From Ruminococcus sp. (lineage in GTDB: Bacteria > Bacillota > Clostridia > Oscillospirales > Ruminococcaceae), in the NCBI GenBank assembly GCA_017519415.1, contig JAFWSI010000063.1, positions 1-64,000 of the forward strand: 64,000 bases of DNA, in the 5' to 3' direction. Positions 16,006 through 24,657 of this stretch are shown here, piece by piece. The notes below the pieces were generated by a model, which ran no database searches, had not been told where the DNA came from, and saw only the letters and a list, made by a program, of their open reading frames with translations. Each line of letters starts with the position of its first letter. Positions within the stretch are counted from its first letter, which is position 1. Made by a program: the position numbers and the translations under genes.

Positions 16006-17016
16006 TCAAATATCCTCCATGGACAGTGTTGCTATGGCGTTGAGGCTCTCGTCGGCGGTAATGCCCGCGAGGAGGTTGTAGCTTCCCTGACAGGCTATCA
16101 TGGCGCCGTTGTCGCCGCAGAGCTTCTTTTCCGGCATAAAGAACTCAAAGCCGTGCTTCCTGCACGCCTCCGATAACGTTTCGCGGACTCCCGTATTGGC
16201 GGAAACTCCGCCTGCAAGGGCAACATTTTTATAGCCGAGAGCTTCGGCAGCCTTTATGGTCTTGTCCGTGAGTATCTCTGCGATAGTCGCTTGGAGACTT
16301 GCCGCAAGGTCGTTGCGGTTTATCTCGGTGCCTTTCTGCTCTGCGTTGTGGAGCAGATTTATCACGTTGGTCTTCAGTCCCGAAAAGCTGAAATCAAATT
16401 CGTTTCCCGCAACGGCAGGGTGGGGCAGTTTGAACGCATTCCTGTCGCCTGTTTTTGCAGCGTTGTCGATATGGACTCCGCCAGGATAGGGGAAGCCCAT
16501 AGCCCTTGCGCACTTGTCAAAGCACTCGCCCGCAGCGTCGTCGTGAGTCCTTCCCACCACGCGGAACTTTGTATAGCTGAGGACTTCGATTATATGGCTG
16601 TGACCGCCGCTTGCCACAAGGCATAGGTAAGGCGGTTCAAGGTCGGGGAATGTTAGGTAGTTGGTAGCGATATGACCCGCTATATGATGAACGGGTATCA
16701 GGGGCTTTCCCGAGGACATGGCAAGCGCCTTTGCAAAGCTTACTCCCACAAGGAGAGCGCCGATAAGTCCCGGAGCGTATGTAACGGCGATACCGTCAAG
16801 GTCTGAGAGCTTCACCTGCGCCTCGTCAAGAGCCTGACGGACGACTCCGAGGATATTCTCGCAGTGTCGGCGCGAGGCTATCTCGGGTACAACTCCGCCG
16901 TATTTCCTGTGCTCCTCTATCTGAGTGGATATCACCGACGAGAGTATCGTGCGGCAGTCCTTTACCACGCTTGCGGCGGTCTCGTCACAGGAGCTTTCTA
17001 TTCCGAGTATAAGCAT
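16006..17016 (-). CDS. tsaD: tRNA N6-adenosine threonylcarbamoyltransferase
   Basis: TsaD transfers the threonylcarbamoyl group to A37 of ANN-decoding tRNAs (t6A). LGIESSCDETAASVV starts the ASKHA fold, the metal-binding pair HHIAGH is at residues 110-115, and GGHSHIIEV and ALAGGVSANTGVR follow. At 336 residues it has normal length. It lies 20 bases after rimI, a common Firmicutes arrangement (tsaB-rimI-tsaD); tsaB is not in the window. Confidence 0.95.
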   Translation of the reverse strand: MLILGIESSCDETAASVVKDCRTILSSVISTQIEEHRKYGGVVPEIASRRHCENILGVVRQALDEAQVKLSDLDGIAVTYAPGLIGALLVGVSFAKALAMSSGKPLIPVHHIAGHIATNYLTFPDLEPPYLCLVASGGHSHIIEVLSYTKFRVVGRTHDDAAGECFDKCARAMGFPYPGGVHIDNAAKTGDRNAFKLPHPAVAGNEFDFSFSGLKTNVINLLHNAEQKGTEINRNDLAASLQATIAEILTDKTIKAAEALGYKNVALAGGVSANTGVRETLSEACRKHGFEFFMPEKKLCGDNGAMIACQGSYNLLAGITADESLNAIATLSMEDI

Positions 17017-17036
17017 ACTATATCTTCTTTCGTTAT

Positions 17037-17486
17037 TTATTTCAGCCTGCAGACCATAACGTCTGCGTCTTCAGCAGGATCGGTGTAGAACCGTTTCCGC
17101 ACCCCTGCCTTTTCAAAGCCGAAGCTTTTGTACAGCTCTATGGCGGCGGTGTTGGACTGCCGCACTTCAAGGGCTATGCTTTCGACACTATCGGGGACAG
17201 ATGATAAAAAGGTCTCCATAAGCATTCTTGCGACGCCCTGCCTGCGGTACTGCGGAGCGGTACAAACAGTGAGTATCTCTCCCGTATCGGCGGCGGTGAA
17301 GCCTGCTATCATGCCTGCAAGGGTGTCCCCGTCGTAGGCGGCAAGGATAATGCTCTCGGGACGCTGTGCCTCTTCGCGGAAGGAATCCGCAGACCAGCCG
17401 TCCGCGCCTACGCAGAGCTTATCCAGTTCGGACAATTTATCGTAATCAAATTTAGAATCAAGAATTGAGAATTGAGAAATATTCAT
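17037..17486 (-). CDS. rimI: RimI-type GNAT N-acetyltransferase
   Basis: A 149-residue GNAT protein with the acetyl-CoA loop QYRRQGVARMLME, then EVRQSNTAAIELYKSFGFEKAGVRKRFY, the pattern of RimI, which acetylates the N-terminus of ribosomal protein S18. Its place directly before tsaD supports the call. The 5' end overlaps an ATTCTCAATTCTTGATTC-like repeat tract, so the first residues (NISQFSILDSKF) may derive from a repeat and the start is uncertain. Confidence 0.85.
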   Translation of the reverse strand: MNISQFSILDSKFDYDKLSELDKLCVGADGWSADSFREEAQRPESIILAAYDGDTLAGMIAGFTAADTGEILTVCTAPQYRRQGVARMLMETFLSSVPDSVESIALEVRQSNTAAIELYKSFGFEKAGVRKRFYTDPAEDADVMVCRLK

Positions 17487-17509
17487 TTTTCTTCCTTTTT
17501 ATGCTTGAT

Positions 17510-17583
17510 TTGTAGGGGCGAACAGTGTTCGCCCGTTGTTATCAGCAATGTATTTCTCGGGCGCACAATGTGCGCCCCTACAA
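17510..17583. repeat. Small inverted-repeat element
   Basis: The ends are TTGTAGGGGCG and CGCCCCTACAA. Inside are GGGCGAAC-AGT-GTTCGCCC and GGGCGCAC-AAT-GTGCGCCC. It is a compact member of the TGTAGGGGC family inserted between polA and rimI. Confidence 0.75.
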
Positions 17584-17599
17584 GCTAACGGCTAAGGGC

Positions 17600-20137
17600 T
17601 TAGCCTTTAGCGTCGTACCATGAGTGTCCTGTGTGAACGTCTACAGCAAGGGGCACTCTCATATCGTACACGCCCTGCATTTCCTCCTTGAGAAGCTCCG
17701 CGCACTTCTCCGCGCAGGAGATATCCGACTCGATAATGAGCTCGTCGTGAACCTGCAATATGAGCTTCGCGTTCAGCTTTTCAGCCTTTAAGCGATTATA
17801 GACGTTTATCATGGCTATCTTTATAAGGTCGGCGGCTGTTCCCTGCACGGGAGTATTCATGGCTATGCGCTTGCCTGCCGCCTGTAACATCTTGTTGGAC
17901 GATGAAAGCTCGGGGATACGGCGCTTTCTGCCGAACATTGTGGTGACATAGCCCTCCTTGAAGGCGTTGTCCACGGTGGTCTCCATGAACTCGTTTACCT
18001 TGGGGTATTTCGCAAGGTAGTCTGCGATGTACTTCTTTGCCTTGGCAACGGAGGTGCCGATGTCCTTGGCAAGGGAGAATGCTCCGATACCGTAGATTAT
18101 ACCGAAGTTCACCGCCTTTGCGGCGCTTCTCATCTCGGGAGTCACCATAAATATGGGCATATCGAATACCTGTGCCGCAGTTGAGGTGTGGATATCCTCC
18201 CCCGATGTGAAGGCCTCGGTCATATTCTCGTCGCCGCAGAGGTGAGCCATAACTCTCAGCTCTATCTGGCTGTAGTCGGCGTCGATAAGAGTTTTTCCCT
18301 CGTCGGCGGTGAAGAACTTCCTCATCTGGGCGCCAAGCTCGGTGCGGACGGGTATATTCTGCATATTGGGCTCTGTGGAGCTTATACGTCCCGTTCTGGT
18401 CTCGGTCTGCCTGAACCATGTGTGGATACGTCCGTCGGGAGCTATCTTGTCAAGAAGTCCCGCAACATAGGTGGAATTGAGCTTTGTGTATTGGCGGTAT
18501 TTCAGTATATTGTCCACGATTGGAGCGTAATTGCGGAGCTCCTCAAGCACCTCTGCGTTGGTGGAGTAGCCGCTCTTTGTCTTCTTTTTTGCGGGCAGTC
18601 CCATTTCCTCGAAAAGGACGGTGCCCAGCTGCTTCGGCGAGGAGATATTGAACTCGTGGCCTGCCTCGTCGTATATCATCTGCTGAGTTTCCTCTATCAT
18701 TTCCGACAGGTACACGCCGAAGTCCTCAACGCCCTTTTTGTCGATGAGAACGCCTGTATCCTCCATTGAAGCAAGGACTTCCGTCAGCGGCATTTCCACT
18801 GTTTCAAGGAGCTCTGTCATGCCCTCTTTTTCTATCTCGTCGCGGAGCTTTGCAATGAGCCCTTTAAGGGAAAGGAGCTCCGCCAAGTCGCCGTTTTCAC
18901 TGTAGAAATGTACGCCGTACTCGGCGCAGAGCTTGTCCACGGCGTAGTCCGAAGCGGAGGTATTAAGCAGATAGCCGCATATCGCCGCGTCGCTTTTCAG
19001 ATTTTTCAACTCGCCGCCGTGAGCCATAGCCCAGCGGTAGTGCGCCTTGCCGTCATCGGTGGACTTGGCGCATTCCGAGCCGAAAAACGTCTTTATAATA
19101 TCTTCGCTGTCAGTTGTGTAAACATTGTCCCCGTCCCGTACAGAGAGCTTATCCTCGCGGAAAAGGTACTCGCACTCGCTGAGCTTTCCGATAATATCCC
19201 CGGTGAGCCCGCCGACCTTTGCCTCGATAACAGGGACTTCCTCAGCCTTGACCTCGGGGGCGGAATTTGTGCTTTCAGCCGCGCTGATACCCAGCTTGTC
19301 AAGGAGCTTGAACATCTCCAGCTCACTGAGCATACGTCCGATAGCGCCGTTGTCTGGAGCTTTCGGCTTGTAGCTGTCAAGGTCCGTATCTATGGGAGCG
19401 TTGCGGACGATAGTCGCCAGCCATTTGCTCTCCTTTGCGGCTTCAGCGCCTGCGGCGAGCTTTGCCTTAACGCCCTTGGTGAGGGTGGAATCCTCGTAAT
19501 TTTCGTAAAGTTTTTCGATGCTTCCGTACTCCTTGATAAGAGCAGAAGCGGTCTTTTCACCGATACCCGCAACTCCGCTGATATTATCGGAGCTGTCGCC
19601 CATGAGGGCCTTCAGGTCGATGAGCTTTATTGGCTCGAAGCCGTAATCCTCGGTAAAACGCGCGGGAGTATAGTATATATTCTCCTTGTTGGTGGCAAGG
19701 ACTACCGTTACCTTGTCGTCGATGAGCTGCAAGCTGTCGCGGTCTCCCGTGAGCACGTAGCATTCATTGCCGCTGTCTGAGCAGAGCTTTGAAAGAGTGC
19801 CCAGCACGTCGTCAGCCTCATAGCCCTCGCACTCCACGACTTTAACGCCCATATAGCCGAGGAGCTCCTTTACTCTCGGAAGCTGCTCCGCCAGCTCGGG
19901 TGGCATACCCTTGCGGTTTGCCTTATAAGTTGCCACAGCCTTGTGACGGAAGGTAGGCGAACGCAGGTCGAAGGCCACAGCCACGGCGTCGGGCTTTACG
20001 TCGCTGATATTGCGGAGATAGATATTCATAAAGCCGAATATGGCGTTGGTGAACTGTCCTTTTTTGTTGGAAAGCAGCTTTATACCGTAGAATGCGCGGT
20101 TGAGTATGCTGTTTCCGTCTATGGCGAGAAGTTTCAT
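17600..20137 (-). CDS. polA: DNA polymerase I
   Basis: A repair polymerase that also removes Okazaki primers. The N-terminal 5'-3' exonuclease (about residues 1-285) shows LLAIDGNSILNRAFYG, CEGYEADDVLGTLS and a helix-hairpin-helix GVAGIGEKTASALI. The middle region (about 300-450) lacks the DxE metal motif of a working 3'-5' exonuclease, as is usual in Firmicutes. The C-terminal polymerase has DADYSQIELRVMAHL, the fingers AAKAVNFGIIYGIGAFSLA and the palm QVHDELIIE. At 845 residues it has normal length. Confidence 0.97.
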   Translation of the reverse strand: MKLLAIDGNSILNRAFYGIKLLSNKKGQFTNAIFGFMNIYLRNISDVKPDAVAVAFDLRSPTFRHKAVATYKANRKGMPPELAEQLPRVKELLGYMGVKVVECEGYEADDVLGTLSKLCSDSGNECYVLTGDRDSLQLIDDKVTVVLATNKENIYYTPARFTEDYGFEPIKLIDLKALMGDSSDNISGVAGIGEKTASALIKEYGSIEKLYENYEDSTLTKGVKAKLAAGAEAAKESKWLATIVRNAPIDTDLDSYKPKAPDNGAIGRMLSELEMFKLLDKLGISAAESTNSAPEVKAEEVPVIEAKVGGLTGDIIGKLSECEYLFREDKLSVRDGDNVYTTDSEDIIKTFFGSECAKSTDDGKAHYRWAMAHGGELKNLKSDAAICGYLLNTSASDYAVDKLCAEYGVHFYSENGDLAELLSLKGLIAKLRDEIEKEGMTELLETVEMPLTEVLASMEDTGVLIDKKGVEDFGVYLSEMIEETQQMIYDEAGHEFNISSPKQLGTVLFEEMGLPAKKKTKSGYSTNAEVLEELRNYAPIVDNILKYRQYTKLNSTYVAGLLDKIAPDGRIHTWFRQTETRTGRISSTEPNMQNIPVRTELGAQMRKFFTADEGKTLIDADYSQIELRVMAHLCGDENMTEAFTSGEDIHTSTAAQVFDMPIFMVTPEMRSAAKAVNFGIIYGIGAFSLAKDIGTSVAKAKKYIADYLAKYPKVNEFMETTVDNAFKEGYVTTMFGRKRRIPELSSSNKMLQAAGKRIAMNTPVQGTAADLIKIAMINVYNRLKAEKLNAKLILQVHDELIIESDISCAEKCAELLKEEMQGVYDMRVPLAVDVHTGHSWYDAKG

Positions 20138-20247
20138 GGCAGGCTCCTTTTCGGTTTGATTGTCAGTGTATGTCGGCCGCCGGGGAATTCGGAACGCCCC
20201 CTGCGGTTCAGCTGCTTGTTATACAGGCGTCAAGGCCGTTAAACTAT

Positions 20248-20276
20248 ATTATACCACATTATTGAGAAAATAGCAA
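20248..20276 (-). promoter_or_regulatory. Probable polA promoter
   Basis: On the minus strand TTGCTA, 17 bases, TATAAT, ending about 110 bases before polA. Confidence 0.55.
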
Positions 20277-20571
20277 ATATCAGCCCGGAACAACGGCAAA
20301 TGATTGATAAATATATAACGAAGTTCCTTTTTTTATATACCGCGCCCACGTATTATTGCCGTACAGGCCGGCGGACGATGAAAAAACAGCAATAAATATG
20401 ATGATTTTCAGTAATATTGCTATTCCTAAAAAATACCGTCTGCTGCTATTGACACATTGACAAAAAACAGATATAATAGTATCAGAGGAACGTTCGGCTT
20501 TTGCCGGCCGCTCTGTGCTGCGGTGCTTTTTTCCGCACATTTCATGATAAATTTTTAGGAGGTATTATACA
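20277..20571. other. Divergent polA/pckG spacer
   Basis: From 20277 to about 20448 nothing beyond AT-rich sequence is seen; a leftward 86-codon frame here has no ribosome site and no family resemblance. The rest holds the pckG promoter and an 88-base leader with a TGTGCTGCGG/CCGCACA hairpin. Confidence 0.6.
20449..20477 (+). promoter_or_regulatory. Strong pckG promoter
   Basis: The perfect consensus TTGACA, 17 bases, TATAAT. The gene has a strong ribosome site (TAGGAGG), which fits high expression. Confidence 0.85.
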
Positions 20572-22389
20572 ATGTCATTGACAAAAAACCCCAACGTATT
20601 GAAGTGGGTTGACGAGATGATCGCTCTCTGCCAGCCTGATAAGGTCGTTTGGATCGACGGCTCGAAGGAGCAGCTCGACTCGCTTATCGAGGAAGTTACT
20701 TCTCTTCCCGATGACAGCTGGGACAAAATGTACAAGCTCAATCCCGAGAAGTATCCTAACTGCCTCTACCACAGAACACGTCCTAACGACGTTGCCCGTG
20801 TTGAGGACAGAACATTCATTTGCTCAAAGGAAAAGAAGGGTGCAGGTCCTACAAACAACTGGATGGCTCCCGATGAGATGAAGGCTCTCCTTACACCTAT
20901 GTACAACGGCGTTATGAAGGGCAGAACGATGTATGTTATCCCTTATTCAATGGGACCCATCGGTTCTCCTCTTGCAAAGGTAGGCGTTGAGGTAACAGAT
21001 TCCATATACGTTGTTCTCAATATGAACATCATGACCCGTATGGGCAGGCAGGCGTTCGAGAACCTTGGCGATACCTCCGATGATTTTGTAAGAGGTCTCC
21101 ACTCGAAGGCTGACGTTGATCCCGAGAAGAGATACATCGTTCAGTTCCCCGAGGACAATGCGATCTGGTCCATCAACTCTGCATACGGCGGAAACGTTCT
21201 CCTTGGCAAGAAGTGCTTCGCACTCCGTATCGCTTCCTTCCAGGGCAAGAACGAGGCATGGATGGCCGAGCATATGCTCATCCTCGGCGTAAAGAAGCCC
21301 AACGGTGAAGTAAAGTATATCACAGCTGCATTCCCGTCAGCCTGCGGCAAGACCAACCTTGCAATGCTTATCCCGCCCGAGGGATACAAGAAGGACGGCT
21401 ATGAGGTATTCACAGTCGGCGATGATATTGCATGGATGAAGCCCGGCAAGGACGGCAGACTCTACGCTATCAACCCCGAGAACGGCTTCTTCGGCGTTGC
21501 TCCCGGAACAAACGCAAAGTCCAACTACAATGCTCTTGCTTGTACAAAGAACGGCGCTATCTTCACAAACGTTGCTCTCGACAACAGCGACAACACTGTA
21601 TGGTGGGAGAAGCTCAACGATAATCCGCCCAAGGATGCAACAGAGTGGACAGGTATCAAGTGCGACGGCGAGGCCTGGGTTGCAGAGGGCAAGAAGCTTG
21701 CTCACCCCAACTCAAGATTTACAGCACCCGCTCAGAACTGCCCCTGCATCTCTCCCGAGTTCAACAATCCCGAGGGCGTGCCCGTTTCCGCTATCATCTT
21801 CGGCGGCAGACGTGCTACAACAGCTCCTCTCGTATATCAGTCATTTGACTGGACACACGGTACATACATCGGATCGGCTGTTTCTTCCGAGACAACTGCT
21901 GCTGCAACAGGCGCAGTAGGCGTGCTCCGTCACGATCCTATGGCTATGAAGCCCTTCATCGGCTACAATGTAGGCGACTACTGGGCACACTGGCTCGAAA
22001 TGGGCGCAAGACTTGGCAGCAAGGCTCCCAAGATCTTCAATGTTAACTGGTTCAGAACTGACGATCAGGGCAACTTCCTCTGGCCCGGCTTCGGCGACAA
22101 CATGAGAGTCCTTGACTGGATCATCAAGAGAGTTGACGGTGAGGTCGATGCTGTTGAGACACCTATCGGATACCTTCCCAAGCCCGAGGACATCAACCTC
22201 AAGGGTATCGAGGACGAGGTTCCTGCTTCCGCACTCGAGATGCTTCTCACTGTTGACAAGGAAGAGTGGAAGAAGGAGATCGCCGAGATGAGAAGATACT
22301 ATGACGAGGACATCAAGGCTAAGGGCGGTAATATCCCACAGGCACTCTATGATGAGCTCGACATGATTGAGGCAAATCTCAATAAGTAA
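20572..22389 (+). CDS. pckG: Phosphoenolpyruvate carboxykinase (GTP)
   Basis: It interconverts oxaloacetate and PEP with GTP/GDP. In rumen succinate producers it works mainly in the carboxylating direction to feed succinate formation. At 605 residues it has the size of the GTP family. The P-loop AAFPSACGKTN (about residues 252-262), the substrate segment HRTRPNDVARVEDRTFIC and FTVGDDIAWMKPG with the metal-binding Asp residues identify the GTP form. Codon choice is biased and regular, as in highly expressed genes. It is monocistronic between its own promoter and terminator. Confidence 0.95.
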   Translation: MSLTKNPNVLKWVDEMIALCQPDKVVWIDGSKEQLDSLIEEVTSLPDDSWDKMYKLNPEKYPNCLYHRTRPNDVARVEDRTFICSKEKKGAGPTNNWMAPDEMKALLTPMYNGVMKGRTMYVIPYSMGPIGSPLAKVGVEVTDSIYVVLNMNIMTRMGRQAFENLGDTSDDFVRGLHSKADVDPEKRYIVQFPEDNAIWSINSAYGGNVLLGKKCFALRIASFQGKNEAWMAEHMLILGVKKPNGEVKYITAAFPSACGKTNLAMLIPPEGYKKDGYEVFTVGDDIAWMKPGKDGRLYAINPENGFFGVAPGTNAKSNYNALACTKNGAIFTNVALDNSDNTVWWEKLNDNPPKDATEWTGIKCDGEAWVAEGKKLAHPNSRFTAPAQNCPCISPEFNNPEGVPVSAIIFGGRRATTAPLVYQSFDWTHGTYIGSAVSSETTAAATGAVGVLRHDPMAMKPFIGYNVGDYWAHWLEMGARLGSKAPKIFNVNWFRTDDQGNFLWPGFGDNMRVLDWIIKRVDGEVDAVETPIGYLPKPEDINLKGIEDEVPASALEMLLTVDKEEWKKEIAEMRRYYDEDIKAKGGNIPQALYDELDMIEANLNK

Positions 22390-22393
22390 TATC

Positions 22394-22423
22394 AAAAGGC
22401 GTGACTTGTGTCACGCCTTTTTT
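22394..22423 (+). terminator. pckG terminator
   Basis: AAAAGGCGTGAC-TTGT-GTCACGCCTTTTTT. Confidence 0.92.
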
Positions 22424-22516
22424 AGTTATTAGTGATTAGTGCTTAGTAGGGGACGGCGTCCTCGACGTCCCGTAATAGTTTTTATAAGTTCAAAGCTCCC
22501 CGTTAGGGGAGCTTTT
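22424..22516. repeat. Repeat tract between pckG and the XRE gene
   Basis: TTAGTTATTAGTGATTAGTGCTTAG is followed by the TAGGGGACGGCGTCCTCGACGTCCC unit. Both belong to the dispersed intergenic repeats also seen near 9000 and 47340 and after corA. A GCTCCCC-GTTA-GGGGAGC-TTTTT hairpin at the end may terminate pckG read-through. Confidence 0.6.
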
Positions 22517-22723
22517 TCATTCCTTGGTATATTCAAAAAGATCACCGGGCTGACAGTCGAGAGCCTCGCATATAGCGTTCATGGTCTCGAAGCGTATGCC
22601 CTTCATCTTGCCGGTTTTCAGGTTGGAAAGGTTGACGTTGGTCATGCCTATCTTTTCAGCGAGCTCGTTCAGGGACATTTTTCGGTCAGCCATTATCCTG
22701 TCAAGTCTGATTATTATAGCCAT
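22517..22723 (-). CDS. Small XRE/Cro-CI family transcriptional regulator
   Basis: A 68-residue protein that is essentially one helix-turn-helix domain (MSLNELAEKIGMTNVNLSNLKTGK... ALDCQPGDLFEY). Such short regulators are often paired with DUF2975 membrane proteins, and here the DUF2975 gene lies 12 bases upstream in the same transcript. It is probably an autoregulator acting on the two palindromes around the promoter (23212-23230, 23297-23315). Confidence 0.9.
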   Translation of the reverse strand: MAIIIRLDRIMADRKMSLNELAEKIGMTNVNLSNLKTGKMKGIRFETMNAICEALDCQPGDLFEYTKE

Positions 22724-22735
22724 GCCGCACCGCCT

Positions 22736-23197
22736 TTACGCTATAAGGTCGTTGTCTTCCTGAAGACTTAGACCGTAGACGAAAACCTCGGATAATATGC
22801 CGATTATTACTCCTATACCGATTATAAGAAAGTTTCGCATATCAAAACATACGATCACTCCGAATTCCCTGTCTGAGATCGGTGTTGTCGTAGTGGAGGG
22901 GATAAGTCCGCCTGCAAACAGGATAACTGCCATAATGCGCAGCTTTGCTATTATCTTCTTTGAAAAAGGCTTGCCTGTTTTGCGTATTTCAAGGAGTATC
23001 AGCGCAAGAAGTCCCAGCTCTGTGAAGATCACAAAGGAGCAAAGACTGTTGGTAAGGTACGCTTTTATATGCGTGTTGCCGATAAATACTATAAGCTGCC
23101 ATACAGCAAACACAAGTGCGGCAAAGCAGAAGAAACAGCTCAGAATCGTGTCGATAAAGGTTCGCTTTTTAAGCTTTTCGGAAATCATTTTGTTCAT
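22736..23197 (-). CDS. DUF2975-family membrane protein
   Basis: A 153-residue protein with four membrane helices and the family-like segment LLEIRKTGKPFSKKIIAKLRIMAVILFAGGLI. Its function is unknown. It forms an operon with the XRE regulator downstream, the usual partner of this family. AAGGAGATG precedes the start. The membrane protein may modulate the regulator, but this is inference. Confidence 0.85.
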   Translation of the reverse strand: MNKMISEKLKKRTFIDTILSCFFCFAALVFAVWQLIVFIGNTHIKAYLTNSLCSFVIFTELGLLALILLEIRKTGKPFSKKIIAKLRIMAVILFAGGLIPSTTTTPISDREFGVIVCFDMRNFLIIGIGVIIGILSEVFVYGLSLQEDNDLIA

Positions 23198-23211
23198 AAC
23201 AGCATCTCCTT

Positions 23212-23230
23212 TTTAAAGTTTTACTTTAAG
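23212..23230. promoter_or_regulatory. Putative operator palindrome, downstream copy
   Basis: TTTAAAGTTTTACTTTAAG holds TTAAAGT/ACTTTAA arms. It lies in the leader between the leftward promoter and the DUF2975 ribosome site, and nearly matches the palindrome at 23297-23315. Confidence 0.6.
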
Positions 23231-23261
23231 TTTTTAAAGTTTTTTATCAGCTGACACCTGT

Positions 23262-23290
23262 ATTATAGCACGGAGATTAAAGCCTGTCAA
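23262..23290 (-). promoter_or_regulatory. Promoter of the DUF2975/XRE operon
   Basis: Minus strand TTGACA, 17 bases, TATAAT, a full consensus. It is flanked on both sides by the TTTAAAGT palindromes, as expected for tight autorepression. Confidence 0.85.
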
Positions 23291-23296
23291 TAACTA

Positions 23297-23315
23297 TTTA
23301 AAGTTTCACTTTAAA
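23297..23315. promoter_or_regulatory. Putative operator palindrome, upstream copy
   Basis: TTTAAAGT-TTC-ACTTTAAA is a perfect 8-bp inverted repeat just upstream of the -35 element of the DUF2975/XRE promoter. Confidence 0.65.
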
Positions 23316-23373
23316 TATCGGCAGAATGAACAATTGAACAGTCTCTGCCACGCCTCAAAACAGCATATCCGAC

Positions 23374-23400
23374 AAAAAAGCTCCCCGCAGGGAGCCTTTT
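23374..23400 (-). terminator. Terminator of the DUF4230 gene
   Basis: On the minus strand GCTCCC-TGCG-GGGAGC is followed by TTTTTT, directly after the stop codon. Confidence 0.8.
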
Positions 23401-24102
23401 TTACTTGTATATGATCTGATAATCCTTGGTGGCGTCTGCGATACTGAGCAGCTCGTCCAGGACCTTCCGGGCGTTTTCTGTGACGGAGGGCAGGAACTCC
23501 TTTTCGCTTCTGAGCTGAGCTTCCTTTTCCTTCTTGAGCTTGCCCATGAGGGTTGTGTAGTCCTCCAGCTTTGTCTGAGTGAAAATGGAATTCTTGGCGT
23601 CGTAGAATTTGAAGCTGGATTCGTCCATTTCATGGGACATGAATTTGGGCTCGGGGAGGGTTATCTCGATGGTCTTGGCCTCGTTGTCGATGTTGTACTG
23701 TATCTGCGAAAGGTCGATACCGCCGCTGACGATACCGCTGTAGGAGAAGATGACCTTATCGGTGGTAAGGGGTATCTTTACGCCGAAGGCCTTTTTGCTG
23801 TTTTCGTAAACGCTTACGTCGGTATAGGTGTACTTCATGGTGACAAGATCGCTTGCGGGAGTTATTATTTCCTCCAGGGTTATGGAGTCCACCGTAGCCT
23901 CCTCAGTCACGGGAGAAAACGGATTTTCGGGCTTGTAGAAGTACCTTGCGGCGATGAAGCCCACTGCCAGTGCGGCGATCACAAGGATAAGAATGAGTAC
24001 GGGATTGCTTTTGAGGAGCTTCTGCGGATCGATGTTTATCTCAACTGTGCTGTTGCTGCTGCCTTTTTTCTTTTTTCTTGGCTTTTTGGTTTCCTTGTTC
24101 AT
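23401..24102 (-). CDS. DUF4230-family membrane-anchored protein
   Basis: A Lys-rich cytoplasmic N-terminus (PRKKKKG) is followed by one membrane helix (about residues 34-52). An extracellular domain of about 180 residues follows, with the DUF4230 pattern: an alternating-strand part with GIVSGGIDLSQIQYNID and ITLPEPKFMSHEMD, and a C-terminal helix. Its function is unknown. It is monocistronic with its own promoter (24144-24173) and terminator. Confidence 0.8.
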   Translation of the reverse strand: MNKETKKPRKKKKGSSNSTVEINIDPQKLLKSNPVLILILVIAALAVGFIAARYFYKPENPFSPVTEEATVDSITLEEIITPASDLVTMKYTYTDVSVYENSKKAFGVKIPLTTDKVIFSYSGIVSGGIDLSQIQYNIDNEAKTIEITLPEPKFMSHEMDESSFKFYDAKNSIFTQTKLEDYTTLMGKLKKEKEAQLRSEKEFLPSVTENARKVLDELLSIADATKDYQIIYK

Positions 24103-24143
24103 AAAAATACCTCCGTTCGGCGGGTCTGTATTGATTTATGCCT

Positions 24144-24173
24144 ATTATACCATAAAGACATATATTTTTTCAA
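24144..24173 (-). promoter_or_regulatory. Promoter of the DUF4230 gene
   Basis: Minus strand TTGAAA, 18 bases, TATAAT, about 40 bases before the gene. Confidence 0.65.
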
Positions 24174-24247
24174 TAACAATAGGGTATGAAATTCCCGCAT
24201 CGCACTTGTATAAAATAACGAAAGGCAACCTGAAAGCTTCTGTGAAA

Positions 24248-24367
24248 TTGAAAAAGCTCCCCGAAAGGGGAGCCTTTTAATCTTCCGCAGCGGTTACTGC
24301 GAAATGAAAACAGAGCTTTGATTATTTATCGGAAAGTTCTTCGTGGAACTTTGTGGAACTTTCTCTA
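24248..24367 (-). ncRNA. Candidate small structured RNA
   Basis: A sigma-A-type promoter and an intrinsic terminator enclose about 120 bases that have no ORF with a ribosome site. The predicted RNA has an AGAAAGTTC/GAACTTTC hairpin enclosing a repeated AAGTTCCAC, a CGCAG/CTGCG hairpin, and the terminator. I do not recognise a known family; it is too short for 6S or RNase P RNA. Expression is inferred only from the promoter and terminator. Confidence 0.45.
24251..24278 (-). terminator. Terminator of the candidate small RNA
   Basis: Minus strand GGCTCCCC-TTTC-GGGGAGC followed by TTTTTC. No coding gene ends here on either strand. Confidence 0.75.
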
Positions 24368-24373
24368 AAATGT

Positions 24374-24402
24374 ATTATAGCACACTTTTTCTGATTTTAC
24401 AA
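24374..24402 (-). promoter_or_regulatory. Promoter of the candidate small RNA
   Basis: Minus strand TTGTAA, 17 bases, TATAAT. The stretch 24403-24657 to its right shows no further gene. Confidence 0.65.
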
Positions 24403-24657
24403 TAGTGTGATATTACAAAATCGCACTGTTTAATTAGTGCGATGTGCACAAAGAGATATACGCGCCGTAATAAGCGCCGCATAGGTATTCTCGGGGTATA
24501 TAAAATTACTATCGTCCGACCGGACTTCCGCCGCCGCTGTACGGAAAAAATCATATTCCTGTAAAAATCACATGAAATAGCTTGCATTTTCCCTCGTAAA
24601 CTGCTATTATAATAAATGTGTGCCAAATAACAGAGCACTATGAAAGGATACCGTAAA

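Noticed and set aside
20280..20540. Leftward 86-codon ORF between polA and pckG.
   Set aside because: No ribosome site, no recognisable domain, and it overlaps the pckG promoter and leader.
24403..24657. Possible gene or tRNA right of the candidate small RNA.
   Set aside because: No cloverleaf, no ORF with a ribosome site and no terminator; the TTGCAT/TATAAT pair before gtrA has a 20-base spacer, too long for a firm promoter call.
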